Shown: one piece after another, positions 52,861-61,431 of the stretch
Numbering within the stretch: position 1 is the first letter of the stretch
Layout: each line of letters begins with the position of its first letter
Assembly (NCBI GenBank): GCA_963820075.1
Contig: CAWFYS010000008.1
Span: 172,594-236,593 of the forward strand
DNA: 64,000 nt
Source of the DNA: Kumtagia sp963820075
GTDB lineage: Bacteria > Pseudomonadota > Alphaproteobacteria > Rhizobiales > Rhizobiaceae
Direction of reading: 5' to 3'
The notes under the pieces: generated by a model
What the model was told of the DNA's origin: nothing
What the model saw: only the letters and a program-made list of their open reading frames with translations
Databases searched by the model: none
Position numbers and translations under genes: made by a program

Positions 52861-54357
52861 TCAAAACCTCGGAATGTCCGGGAACGGCAGTTTTCCCGCC
52901 TGGACATGCATGCGGCCGAGTTCGGCGCAGCGCCGAAGCTGCGGAAACATCTTTCCGGGGTTGAGCAGATGGTTCGGATCGAAGGCGCATTTGACCCGCA
53001 TCTGCTGGTCGAGATCGGCTTGCGAGAACATTTCGGGCATGAGGTCGCGCTTTTCCACGCCGACACCGTGCTCGCCGGTGAGCACACCGCCCACCTTCAC
53101 GCACAGGCGAAGAATGTCCGCGCCGAAATTCTCGGCCCGCTCCAGTTCGCCCGGCTGGTTGGCGTCGTAGAGGATCAGCGGGTGCAGATTGCCGTCGCCG
53201 GCATGGAACACATTGGCGACGCGCAGTCCGTAGGTCTCCGACAGGTCGCGCATGCCGGCGAGCACGCGCGGCAGTTCCTTGCGCGGTATCGTGCCATCCA
53301 TGCAGTAATAGTCGGGAGAAATGCGGCCGACCGCCGGAAACGCCGCCTTGCGGCCCGCCCAGAACGATAGCCGTTCCTGATCCGAAGTCGAAATGCGGCA
53401 GGTCGTGGCGCCGTTGCGTTGGGCGATCGTCTCCACGAGGCCGATCAGGTGATCGACTTCGACGGCCGGCCCGTCGAGTTCGACAATCAGCAGCGCCTCG
53501 CATTCCAGCGGATAGCCGGCGTGCACGAAATCCTCCGCCGCGTGGATTGCCGGCCGGTCCATCATCTCCATGCCGCCGGGGATGATGCCGGCGCCGATGA
53601 TTTCGGCCACGCACTGCCCGCCGGCTTCGCTCGTCGCAAAGCCGATCAGCAACGCGCGCGCGGTCTCGGGCTTCTTCAGAATGCGCACCGTGACCTCGGT
53701 AACGACGCCGAGCAACCCCTCCGAGCCGGTCATGACGCCGAGCAGGTCATAGCCCTCCGAATCGAGATGCTTGCCGCCGAGACGGACGACCTCGCCATTC
53801 ATGAGGACCATCTCGATGCCGAGCACATTGTTGGCGGTCAGCCCGTATTTCAGGCAGTGCACGCCGCCCGAATTCTCCGCCACATTGCCGCCGATCGAGC
53901 AGGCGATCTGCGAAGACGGATCGGGCGCATAGTAAAAGCCGTCGCTCTCGACGGCCTGGGTGATGCCGAGATTGGTGACGCCCGGCTGCGCCACGACCAC
54001 CCGGTTCATCAGATCGATTTCGAGGATGGCGTTGAAGCGGCTCAACACGAGCAGCACGGCGTCTTCCAGCGGCAGCGCGCCACCCGACAGTGACGTGCCG
54101 GAGCCGCGCGGAACGACGCGAATGCCGCGTTCATCGCAATATTTCAGGATTTTCGACACCTGCGCCGTGGTTTGCGGCAGCACGACCACCAGCGGAAGCT
54201 GACGATAGGCGGTCAGCCCGTCGCTTTCGAAGGCGCGCATCTCGTTGACCGTATCGACCACCCCCTCGCCCGGCACGATCAGGCGCATGTCGGCAACGAT
54301 CGCGGCGCGCCGCGAAAGCGTTCCGGCGTCAGGCTTCGGCATGGCTAGTCCGGACAT
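52861..54357 (-). CDS. glcD: Glycolate oxidase subunit GlcD (FAD-linked)
   Basis: 498 residues, normal GlcD length. FAD-binding PCMH domain: IRVVPRGSGTSLSGGALPLE, APDPSSQIACSIGGNVAENS and KYGLTANNVLGIEMVL. FAD-oxidase C-terminal domain: VFHAGDGNLHPLIL and TGEHGVGVEKRDLM, then HLLNPGKMFPQLRRC. It oxidises glycolate to glyoxylate with GlcE and GlcF. The ATG at 54357 is preceded by GAGAG; a much longer open frame upstream is rejected. First gene of the cluster. Confidence 0.95.
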   Translation of the reverse strand: MSGLAMPKPDAGTLSRRAAIVADMRLIVPGEGVVDTVNEMRAFESDGLTAYRQLPLVVVLPQTTAQVSKILKYCDERGIRVVPRGSGTSLSGGALPLEDAVLLVLSRFNAILEIDLMNRVVVAQPGVTNLGITQAVESDGFYYAPDPSSQIACSIGGNVAENSGGVHCLKYGLTANNVLGIEMVLMNGEVVRLGGKHLDSEGYDLLGVMTGSEGLLGVVTEVTVRILKKPETARALLIGFATSEAGGQCVAEIIGAGIIPGGMEMMDRPAIHAAEDFVHAGYPLECEALLIVELDGPAVEVDHLIGLVETIAQRNGATTCRISTSDQERLSFWAGRKAAFPAVGRISPDYYCMDGTIPRKELPRVLAGMRDLSETYGLRVANVFHAGDGNLHPLILYDANQPGELERAENFGADILRLCVKVGGVLTGEHGVGVEKRDLMPEMFSQADLDQQMRVKCAFDPNHLLNPGKMFPQLRRCAELGRMHVQAGKLPFPDIPRF

Positions 54358-54461
54358 CGCTGGGCTCTCGCCTGTACTGGCAAGACCGTTACCAGCCCGT
54401 GACTGCTCCAGCAAGTTCGGCGCTGTCGGCCAGCCCCGCAAGACCGGCGAAGCGGCGGCAT

Positions 54462-55787
54462 TCACGCCGCCGGCGGATCCTGCTCGGTATGCGCTTTTCT
54501 GATCCGCCGAACGCCCCACCAGACGGCGGCGATGGCCAAGGGAACGGATGCGGCGGTCAGCAGTTCCGGCTTGACGTTCGTGCCGAAGACGGTGAAGCCC
54601 TTGGCGAGATAGCCCACCAGACCGACGACGTAGTAAGAAACCGCGGCGACCGACAGGCCTTCGACCGTCTGCTGAAGCAGGAGCTGCAGCTTTGCGCGAT
54701 TGTTCATCGAGGCCAGCAGATCCCGGTTCTGCCGTTCGAGTTCGACGTCCACCCATGTTCGCAGCAGCGTCGTCGCGCTTGTGAGCTTGCCGGAGAGATT
54801 GGCCTGGCGTTCCTCGACCGAGCGGCACGTGCGCATCGCCGGGGCGACGCGCCGCCGGAGAAATCCCGACCAGGTATCGTATCCCGGAACGACCTCCTCT
54901 TCGAGCGCGGCAAGCCGCTCCTCCACGATGGTGTTGTAGGCGCGGCTGGCACCGAAGCGGTAGAGACTGGCCGCCGCGTCGGCCTCCAGCTCGGCCGCCA
55001 GTTCGGTAAGTTCGCCAAGCAGTTCCTGACTGTTGCGGCGGCGGTTCGACTTCATCTCGCCGGTAATGACCGCCAGCCGGTCCTCGATGCGCCGTACGCG
55101 CGGCGACAGCGAGTTTGCCAGCGGCAGGCCGAGCATTGCCAGCGTGCGGTAGGTCTCGATCTCGATCAGCCGCTGCGCCAGCGCGCCGCGCCGCGACATC
55201 GACAAACCTCGGTCGAGCACGAGAATTCGGGTCAGCCCGTCGCCGTCCTGGCGGAAATCGGTGACGATCGCCGCCCTGCCGTTCTCGACAAGCGAGTAGC
55301 ACAGGCTTTCGAGGTCGAAGCCGGCGGCGATAAGGCCCTCGTTTTCACGCGTCCAGTCACGTATTTCCAGCCTTATCCCCGAGATCACCGTGCCGGGCGC
55401 CGAAAAGCCATTACCGAACGGCGAATCTTCCGCCGGCCGTCCGTCGCGCCCCGCCAGTGGCCCTTCCCAGAGATAGGACGAGAATTCGGTGTGGCGCTCC
55501 CAGCGCAGCGTGCCCTTGCCCCATTTCATCGCGTGGTGGCGGGCACGCCGGTCCGGCGTGGCAATGCCCAGACGGCGCGACAGTTCGGAGAGCACGGCGT
55601 GATCGACGCCCGACCCGCCTTCGGTCATGAAGGAGAGTTGCACGAGTACGCGCGGCGACTCGATCAGCGGGTGCGGGCGCGCATGCACCTCGCCAATGGC
55701 TCCCGGCCGGGCTTCATGGGCCGAAAAACCCATCACCGTCCCGGTCAGTGACGAGGTAAAATCAAGTCTGGATGGCTCGGCGGTCAT
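54462..55787 (-). CDS. DUF3422 family membrane protein
   Basis: 441 residues. The DUF3422 opening EVHARPHPLIESPRVLVQLS and HTEFSSYLWEG are diagnostic. A long helical middle (RRRNSQELLGELTELAAELE) leads to two C-terminal membrane helices (VSYYVVGLVGYLAKGFTVFG; LLTAASVPLAIAAVWWGVRR). Function unknown; members are inner-membrane proteins frequent in Alphaproteobacteria and Betaproteobacteria. It is upstream of glcD on the same strand with a 104-base gap; a functional link is not established. Confidence 0.88.
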   Translation of the reverse strand: MTAEPSRLDFTSSLTGTVMGFSAHEARPGAIGEVHARPHPLIESPRVLVQLSFMTEGGSGVDHAVLSELSRRLGIATPDRRARHHAMKWGKGTLRWERHTEFSSYLWEGPLAGRDGRPAEDSPFGNGFSAPGTVISGIRLEIRDWTRENEGLIAAGFDLESLCYSLVENGRAAIVTDFRQDGDGLTRILVLDRGLSMSRRGALAQRLIEIETYRTLAMLGLPLANSLSPRVRRIEDRLAVITGEMKSNRRRNSQELLGELTELAAELEADAAASLYRFGASRAYNTIVEERLAALEEEVVPGYDTWSGFLRRRVAPAMRTCRSVEERQANLSGKLTSATTLLRTWVDVELERQNRDLLASMNNRAKLQLLLQQTVEGLSVAAVSYYVVGLVGYLAKGFTVFGTNVKPELLTAASVPLAIAAVWWGVRRIRKAHTEQDPPAA

Positions 55788-56259
55788 GGTCTTGCTCCCA
55801 CGGCCCTTAGCAGCGCCCCTTTATACCCTCACGGAGACCGAGAATATATGCGGAGCGTTGCCGCAGTGCACAATAATCTCTTCGCATATGCAGCAATTCG
55901 GGTTTTTCTTTGTTTGCCGCACCCAAGGGACGACAAAAATCCTGACAAGTGCCTTTCGCGATCCCAAGAAAATGACACGATAATAATGGCTTGAGCATTT
56001 CCCGCGATGCGGCGGAAACGGGCGGCAGAGCAACCAGGTCGGGCGCGCCGCCACAAACATCGCGCGGACGGCCCGTGTGACGATCTTATCCGCCCCGCGT
56101 CCGCGGTTACGACGCCGCGGTTACGACTATTGCCGGACAGGACCTCCAGCCGATAGTGTTGGCACGGAATCTTCACCCAAATGCCGACTGGAGAAAAGCG
56201 GCACGGTTGGGGCATGATGTCATAAACGCTGGCCGACCAGCGACAGCCTCCATCCGGCT
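55788..56259. other. Intergenic region with remnants but no recognised gene
   Basis: About 470 bases, including an AT-rich stretch near 55830-55990 that could hold the DUF3422 promoter. No gene, tRNA or known repeat was recognised. The right part leads into the lut deletion scar, so some of it may be decayed lutB sequence. Confidence 0.4.
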
Positions 56260-56582
56260 GTCGAGACCGACCTCGGCGAATACATCATCCAGCTTCGCGG
56301 CGAGCACCCGAGCCATATCATCGCGCCCGCCGTCCATCTCAGCAAGCAGCAGGTCTCACCGACCATCACATCGTGGTGTTGAGTGCCAAAGATATCGACG
56401 GCGACCTCGAAACGGCGCTCGCCAGGATGCGCGAGGCGCACGGCAAGGGCGCCATGCCGCGTACCGTCAATCTCATCTCGGGACCGTTGCGCTCGGGCGA
56501 CTTCGAACAGAAGCTGATCCTCGGCGCGCATGGGCCGCGCGCGCTCCATATTCTTGTGGTAGACGACGGGATTGATGAGTGA
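56260..56582 (+). pseudogene. Deletion scar joining lutB and lutC (lactate-utilisation) fragments
   Basis: 56260-56355 encodes ETDLGEYIIQLRGEHPSHII then APAVHLSKQQV, the LutB (iron-sulfur/LUD) segment in which substrate-side residues are conserved. Directly after, in a shifted frame, 56355-56582 encodes LTDHHIVVLSAKDIDGDLET and RTVNLISGPLRSGDFEQKLI with LGAHGPRALHILVV, the C-terminal end of LutC. The bulk of lutB and the N-terminal half of lutC are missing. This is a relic of a lutABC-type L-lactate oxidation operon removed by internal deletion. Confidence 0.75.
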
Positions 56583-57312
56583 AGGCATTCATTTCGACGC
56601 GGCGCGCGGCCCTGAGGGGATGCGGCTTTATGCAATCGGCGATGTTCACGGCCGGCTGGATCTGCTGGAGCATATGCACGCCGCTATCCGCGCGGACATC
56701 GAGCGGGACCGGCCCGCCGACTGGCGCGTCATCCACCTTGGCGACTATGTGGACCGCGGACTGCAATCGCGGCAGGTCCTCGACTTCCTGATCGCGGCCC
56801 GAAGCGAGGACGACCGGATGATCATGCTCGCCGGCAATCACGACAGGGGTTTTCTCGAATTCCTGGCCGAACCGTCGATCGACACGCTGTTCATGCAGAA
56901 TGGCGGCGTGCATACCGCCGGCTCCTACGGCGTCCCGTTCGACTACCGGGCGCTCGACCTGGAGCGTTTCCATGCCGAACTTGTCCACGCGGTGCCGCCG
57001 GAGCATAGCCGCTTCATAGTGTCCTGCCCGTTCAGCGCATCGTTCGGCGACTTCTTCTTCTGCCACGCCGGCATCCGTCCGGGCGTGGCCCTGGAACGGC
57101 AGAACCCGGACGATCTGATCTGGATCCGGGGCGAATTCCTTCGCCACACCGGCCTTCACCCGAAGGTCGTGGTGCATGGTCACACGATCACCGCCCAGCC
57201 GGAGGTGCTCGCCAATCGCGTGAATGTGGATACCGGCGCCTGTTATTCCGGCGTGCTCACGGCCTTCGCGGTCGATGGCGCTGAAAAGCGCCTGATCGCG
57301 GTGGAAGGCTGA
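56575..57312 (+). CDS. PPP-family metallophosphatase (serine/threonine phosphatase-like)
   Basis: 245 residues. Complete phosphoesterase motif set: YAIGDVHGRLDLLEH, HLGDYVDRGLQS, LAGNHDRGF, FCHAGIRPGV and VVHGHTIT, with an acidic NVDTGACYSG end, as in bacterial PrpA/PrpB-like and diadenosine tetraphosphatase-type phosphatases. Soluble. The ATG at 56575 overlaps the LutC relic stop, so the gene now lies directly behind the scar; whether it originally belonged to that operon is unknown. Substrate could be phosphoprotein or a dinucleotide. Confidence 0.9.
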   Translation: MSEGIHFDAARGPEGMRLYAIGDVHGRLDLLEHMHAAIRADIERDRPADWRVIHLGDYVDRGLQSRQVLDFLIAARSEDDRMIMLAGNHDRGFLEFLAEPSIDTLFMQNGGVHTAGSYGVPFDYRALDLERFHAELVHAVPPEHSRFIVSCPFSASFGDFFFCHAGIRPGVALERQNPDDLIWIRGEFLRHTGLHPKVVVHGHTITAQPEVLANRVNVDTGACYSGVLTAFAVDGAEKRLIAVEG

Positions 57313-57357
57313 CTTTCCAGAGGCCCGTTTCAGGCGTGGTGGCCTGAATCGCCTGGA

Positions 57358-57400
57358 GCATGATCCTGAAAAGTTGCAGACTTTTCGGACAGGATCATGC
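57358..57400. repeat. Short palindromic repeat (GCATGATCCTG type)
   Basis: Perfect 11-bp arms GCATGATCCTG and CAGGATCATGC flank an inner stem GAAAAGT/ACTTTTC. It is a dispersed repeat type I have seen commonly in Mesorhizobium-like genomes. It follows the PPP phosphatase gene and could act as a weak terminator. Confidence 0.7.
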
Positions 57401-57453
57401 GTCATAACAAGGAGTTAGAACAGGGTGACTGACTCCACCCGTTTCATTCTGCT

Positions 57454-57672
57454 CTAGTAGCGGGCGACGACGCCGTATCCGTCGACGACCGTCTCGTCGC
57501 TGGCATCCACCGAATAGACGCCGACGCCAAAGACGACGATGGCGAGGAGCATGGCGAAGCAGAGAAGCGTGGCGCGCACGGATAAGCTCTCGATTGTGGG
57601 CTGATCGGTATTTACGGCACGACGGTTACGATTCTGTTGCGCCGACGCAGTTGTTTTGAAACCGCCGCGCAT
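57454..57672 (-). CDS. Small single-pass membrane protein (72 aa)
   Basis: Unrecognised. A polar N-terminus is followed by one membrane helix (ATLLCFAMLLAIVVFGVGVY) and a short acidic tail ending GYGVVARY. An in-frame GTG about 20 codons in (VNTDQPTIES) could be the real start. The hydrophobicity pattern suggests a genuine membrane peptide, but there is no homology support. Small proteins of this type are common and mostly uncharacterised. Confidence 0.45.
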   Translation of the reverse strand: MRGGFKTTASAQQNRNRRAVNTDQPTIESLSVRATLLCFAMLLAIVVFGVGVYSVDASDETVVDGYGVVARY

Positions 57673-57802
57673 CTAGTCGGCAATATTGCGCGGCGCCACA
57701 GGATATTCGGGATGTGGCCAAGAGACTTGGCGGACGTGACGATTTTGCCACGCTTCCGAAACGCGAACCGGAGCGCATGGTTCCAGCCGGACCATCGAAA
57801 CA

Positions 57803-58501
57803 TCAGATCAGCCGCACCCAGGCGCGGGCAATCGCCAGGCCGGCAGCGTCGGCGCCGGGGCCATGGCGCGCCGCCTCGTGCTCGAACCGCTCCGGCCAGC
57901 CCGGCTGATGCTCGGTCAGATAGGCGGCGAATGTGCGGTTCCATTCCCCCACCAGCCGCCGGTCGGCCTCGAAATGAAACTGGATCCCGTAGGTGGCGCG
58001 GCCGATGCGGAACGCCTGGTTCTCCGCCTCGGCACTTCGGGCGAGATGAATCGCGCCCGGCGGCAGCCCGAATGTGTCATCGTGCCACTGGAATATGGAG
58101 AAATCGCGCGGCGCGACACGCAGCACCGGGTCGGCCGCACCATCTTGCGTAAGGCTGACGGGGCACCATCCGAACTCCCGCGCGCCGCCGATCTGGTTGG
58201 TCCCGCCGAAGGCGCGGGCCAGAAGCTGGCTGCCGAGGCAGATGCCCAGAACCGCCTTGTCCTTTGCCTGAAAGTCGCGCGCCAGATCGAGCAAGGCGGG
58301 AATGTAAGGATAGGCTTCGTCGTCAAGCGCATTCTGGCCGCCGCCCAGAATCACCACAGCGTCATAGCCTCTCGAGCTTTTCGGAATGGCTTCGCCCAGA
58401 TGCGCCCTGCGCGGATCGACCTCGGCGCCGGCCTCGGCGAGCGCCCTACCCACCTGCCCCGGGCCGGTATCGTCATAATTCTGGACGACGAGAACGCGCA
58501 T
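57803..58501 (-). CDS. Class I glutamine amidotransferase-like protein
   Basis: 232 residues. GATase-1 fold with nucleophile Cys in LGICLGSQLLAR, and His/Glu in YGIQFHFEAD. The opening RVLVVQNYDDTGPGQVGRAL and the EIPKSSRGYDAVVILGGGQN-like segment match stand-alone GMP-synthase-like amidotransferases. Which acceptor it serves is unknown; guaA itself is elsewhere in the window. Divergent from the next gene. Confidence 0.88.
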   Translation of the reverse strand: MRVLVVQNYDDTGPGQVGRALAEAGAEVDPRRAHLGEAIPKSSRGYDAVVILGGGQNALDDEAYPYIPALLDLARDFQAKDKAVLGICLGSQLLARAFGGTNQIGGAREFGWCPVSLTQDGAADPVLRVAPRDFSIFQWHDDTFGLPPGAIHLARSAEAENQAFRIGRATYGIQFHFEADRRLVGEWNRTFAAYLTEHQPGWPERFEHEAARHGPGADAAGLAIARAWVRLI

Positions 58502-58592
58502 CGAAAGTCCCGTTTCGGAATGAATGAAATTGACCGGCGACTATCATCCGGGCGAACAGCAATGAATAGGCCTGAAATCGCGGAGCCTGGAC

Positions 58593-59237
58593 ATGCCGCT
58601 GCAGAACCGCGTCGACCCGTTCGGAGAAATCCACGCCGTGCCGGCGCGCGGCCTGTTCACGGGCAACCGCGGCGTCATCCACGATCCCGACACCAGGACG
58701 CTGCTGAAACGGCGCTGGACGACGCCGGCCTGGCTGATCTGTGCATGCGACTTTCGCGGCCGCAAGCGCGAGGTCATGGGCCGCAACGCGCCGTCGGGCC
58801 GGGCCGGCTGGACGGAACTGTTTTTTCTCGACGAGGTGACGGCGCTGGCGGCCGGGCACCGGCCCTGCTTCTATTGCCGGCGCAAAAAGGCCAGGGAGTT
58901 CGCGGATTGTTTCGGCGAGGCGTTCGGGATCGCCCGGCCGCGGGCAACCGAGATCGACGCAAGGCTGCATCGCGAAAGGCCGGCGTCGGGCGGCATACCC
59001 GTCGCCCTCGATCATGATGACATCGATAGGCTGCCGGACGGCGCGATGATCGTGCGGGGCGGACAGTGTTTCGCCAAGCGCGGCGACAGTTTGCTCGCAT
59101 GGAGTTGGTCTGGTTATGCTGGCGCGCCGCGTTGCCGCGACCTGGCCTCAGACGGCACAAGGCGGTTGACGCCCGCAACCACGCTCGCCGTGCTGAAGGC
59201 CGGATATCGGCCGGTGTGGCATCCCACCGCGGCGTGA
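58593..59237 (+). CDS. Conserved protein of unknown function with a Cys-x-x-Cys element
   Basis: 214 residues, a family I know from many Rhizobiales but without a function. Highly conserved blocks are PLQNRVDPFGEIHAVPARGL, FTGNRGVIHDP, and TELFFLDEVTALAAGHRPCF followed by YCRRKKA. The GHRPCFYCRR block is suggestive of a metal- or nucleic-acid-binding finger or an HNH-like fragment. No signal or membrane segment. It precedes rsmE (76 bases) and may share its transcript. Confidence 0.78.
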   Translation: MPLQNRVDPFGEIHAVPARGLFTGNRGVIHDPDTRTLLKRRWTTPAWLICACDFRGRKREVMGRNAPSGRAGWTELFFLDEVTALAAGHRPCFYCRRKKAREFADCFGEAFGIARPRATEIDARLHRERPASGGIPVALDHDDIDRLPDGAMIVRGGQCFAKRGDSLLAWSWSGYAGAPRCRDLASDGTRRLTPATTLAVLKAGYRPVWHPTAA

Positions 59238-59313
59238 GGCAAACGACGGCCGGGCTTCAGGGCCGGGGATGGCAGCCCTTGACCGCAGCCGTCCCATCCC
59301 GCATTTCTCGCCG

Positions 59314-60048
59314 ATGCGCGCCAACTACAAAATGCAGCGGCTGTACCTGACCGACGGCCTGGCGGCGGGCGGCGTGGTCGAGGCCGGGCAGCAGCACAGC
59401 CATTACCTCCTCGCCGTGCTGCGCATGGGCGACGGCGCCGAGGTGCTGGTCTTCAACGGGCGCGACGGCGAATGGCGGGCGGCGGTCGAGGTGAAATCGA
59501 AAAAGGCGGCGCGGCTGAGGCTCGTCGAGCAGACGCGGCCGCAGCCGCCGACGCCCGATCTGGTCTACTGCTTTTCGCCGCTGAAGCAGGGCCGTCTCGA
59601 CTACCTCGTGCAGAAGGCGGTGGAGATGGGCGCGGGACGGCTGGTGCCGGTCATCACCCAGCACACGCAGGTGGCCACGCCCAGTATCGAGCGAGTCCAG
59701 GCCAACGCCGTCGAGGCGGCCGAGCAATGTGGAATTCTCGCCGTGCCGGAAGTCGCCGAGGCGCAGAAGCTCGACCCGCTGCTCGCCGGGTGGGACAAGC
59801 AGCGGCGGCTGATCTTCTGCGACGAGGATTCGGCCACCAACAATCCCCTGCCCGCCCTGCGGGCCATCACGGAGAGCAAGCTCGGTCTGCTGATCGGCCC
59901 GGAAGGCGGCTTTTCCGAAGAGGAACGCCGGCGGTTGCGCGCGCTCCCCTTCGTGACGGCAATCCCGCTCGGGCCGCGCATCCTGCGCGCCGACACGGCC
60001 GCGGTCGCCGCGCTGGCGCTGGTGCAGGCGACGATCGGCGACTGGTAG
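59314..60048 (+). CDS. rsmE: 16S rRNA (uracil-1498-N3)-methyltransferase
   Basis: 244 residues. RsmE methylates U1498 of 16S rRNA. The N-terminal PUA-like domain (about 1-70) precedes a SPOUT knot with LLIGPEGGFSEEERRRL and LGPRILRADTAAVAALAL, the diagnostic trefoil motifs. The start at MRANYKMQRLYL replaces an upstream in-frame ATG. In relatives rsmE is generally followed by gshA; here a DUF3616 gene on the opposite strand lies between. Confidence 0.95.
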   Translation: MRANYKMQRLYLTDGLAAGGVVEAGQQHSHYLLAVLRMGDGAEVLVFNGRDGEWRAAVEVKSKKAARLRLVEQTRPQPPTPDLVYCFSPLKQGRLDYLVQKAVEMGAGRLVPVITQHTQVATPSIERVQANAVEAAEQCGILAVPEVAEAQKLDPLLAGWDKQRRLIFCDEDSATNNPLPALRAITESKLGLLIGPEGGFSEEERRRLRALPFVTAIPLGPRILRADTAAVAALALVQATIGDW

Positions 60049-60056
60049 GCGGCCGT

Positions 60057-61100
60057 CTACTCCACCTCGACGCCGGTGACGTAGCGCACCGTGTCGCTGC
60101 CGTCATAGAGGATGAAGAAAGCACCCGGACGGGCCGGATCGGCGGCGATGGCTTCGAGCTTGGCGACCGAGCGCTCGCCTTCGAAGTTTTCCCCCTCGAC
60201 TTTGTCGAAGGTGATCAGCGGTTCGACCTCGAATGCGTCTCCGCTGGCAGGCTTCCAGAGGCGCAACTGGAATGGACGGTCCGGGTCTTCCTTGTTCAGG
60301 TTAGCGCCGCATTCCGGTTGAGCGCCGTCCTTGAGGTCGGAGACGCCGGCGTCGCCGGTGATTGCAACGACCGAATTTCCCACAGTCTCCATCGCGCGTA
60401 TGCCGATGAAGGCCCGGTCCGTCGGCAGGGCATGCAGCCTGGCGCCGGAAAAATCCTCATCGAGAAGTCCGGCCAGGGGCGTCGAAATGACATAGGCGGC
60501 GGAGTTGGCACCGTCGGTTCCGCGCGACGGCGACCGGATGCCGATCAGCAAATCCTCGCCCAGAATGGTTGCCCCCTCGATGTTGAGGCCGCCGCACTGC
60601 AACTGCTTGTACAGAACCTCGCCAAGCAGGTTACCGCCCTTGAACAGCTTGTCGAGGCTCGCCCATTGCGCCGGTACCTGGCTCTTCGCCTTCAGGTCGG
60701 CGATCGATGCGATCGCGACCAGATGCGAGGCCGGGTTTTTCTCACCGCTCTCCCTCTTGTTGGCGTGCGAACCGACAAAGAAAACCACATCGCCCTTATT
60801 GGCGATGGCCTCGAGGTCGAGTTCCTCGACTTCCACTATTGCGTGCTTTTCAAGAAACTCCGCGGAAGGCAACTCCAGATCGAAGATCGAGCCGTGCGAC
60901 ACGCCGGGCATATTGTCATGATCGCGGGAAACCTTCAGCCGGTGGAAGCCGCGCTTTTCATCCGATACAACCAGGCACCAGTCGGAGGCGGGACAAAACA
61001 GGCCGCTCATATTGTGGCTCTGTTTGAATCTCTTCTTTTCGGAATTATAGGGGCCGATATTGGGGACATCGATTTTTCCGACTTCGACGACATTCCACAT
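60057..61100 (-). CDS. DUF3616 domain-containing protein
   Basis: 347 residues. The sequence matches DUF3616: GPYNSEKKRFKQSHNMSGLF at the N-terminus, FFVGSHANKRESG and LLIGIRSPSRGTDGANSAAY in the middle, and a C-terminal AKLEAIAADPARPGAFFILY. Such proteins are predicted beta-propellers or lectin-like, of unknown function. A strong GGAGGAGG precedes the ATG at 61100. No signal peptide is evident. It is convergent with rsmE and divergent from gshA, with an AT-rich promoter region upstream, and looks like an insertion into the rsmE-gshA neighbourhood. Confidence 0.85.
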   Translation of the reverse strand: MWNVVEVGKIDVPNIGPYNSEKKRFKQSHNMSGLFCPASDWCLVVSDEKRGFHRLKVSRDHDNMPGVSHGSIFDLELPSAEFLEKHAIVEVEELDLEAIANKGDVVFFVGSHANKRESGEKNPASHLVAIASIADLKAKSQVPAQWASLDKLFKGGNLLGEVLYKQLQCGGLNIEGATILGEDLLIGIRSPSRGTDGANSAAYVISTPLAGLLDEDFSGARLHALPTDRAFIGIRAMETVGNSVVAITGDAGVSDLKDGAQPECGANLNKEDPDRPFQLRLWKPASGDAFEVEPLITFDKVEGENFEGERSVAKLEAIAADPARPGAFFILYDGSDTVRYVTGVEVE

Positions 61101-61431
61101 GGCCAGCCTCCTCCGCTTGAGATTTCTCACTTTGCCAAATAAACACCAGAAAATATACTGCATTTTCCAAGTACGGCTTATAATTTTTTTCTTTGTATCT
61201 CGGATATATACTTGACAGTGCGAATTCCGCCGGGCCGGGTGCCATTCGGCCTCCTGGAGGCGGAACCGGGATCTCAGGCTCGCGGCCGATACGATTTCGG
61301 CTATCGCGACGCGCCGGACGAGATGCGCATCAAGCGGCCTGACAATTTCGTCAGGATTTTTCGCTTGATCGGCGACCGGCATTTCGCCATCAAACGCCAC
61401 GGCCTTCCCGGCCGCGGGAGCGGATACCAGC
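61101..61431. promoter_or_regulatory. AT-rich intergenic region with divergent promoters of DUF3616 and gshA
   Basis: 61120-61220 is far richer in A and T than the rest of the window, with poly-T and TATA-like stretches (for example TATAATTTTTTTC and GGATATATACTTGACAG). It probably contains the DUF3616 promoter on the minus strand, but no single -10/-35 pair can be fixed. A frame at 61212-61469 overlapping gshA was judged spurious. Confidence 0.45.
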
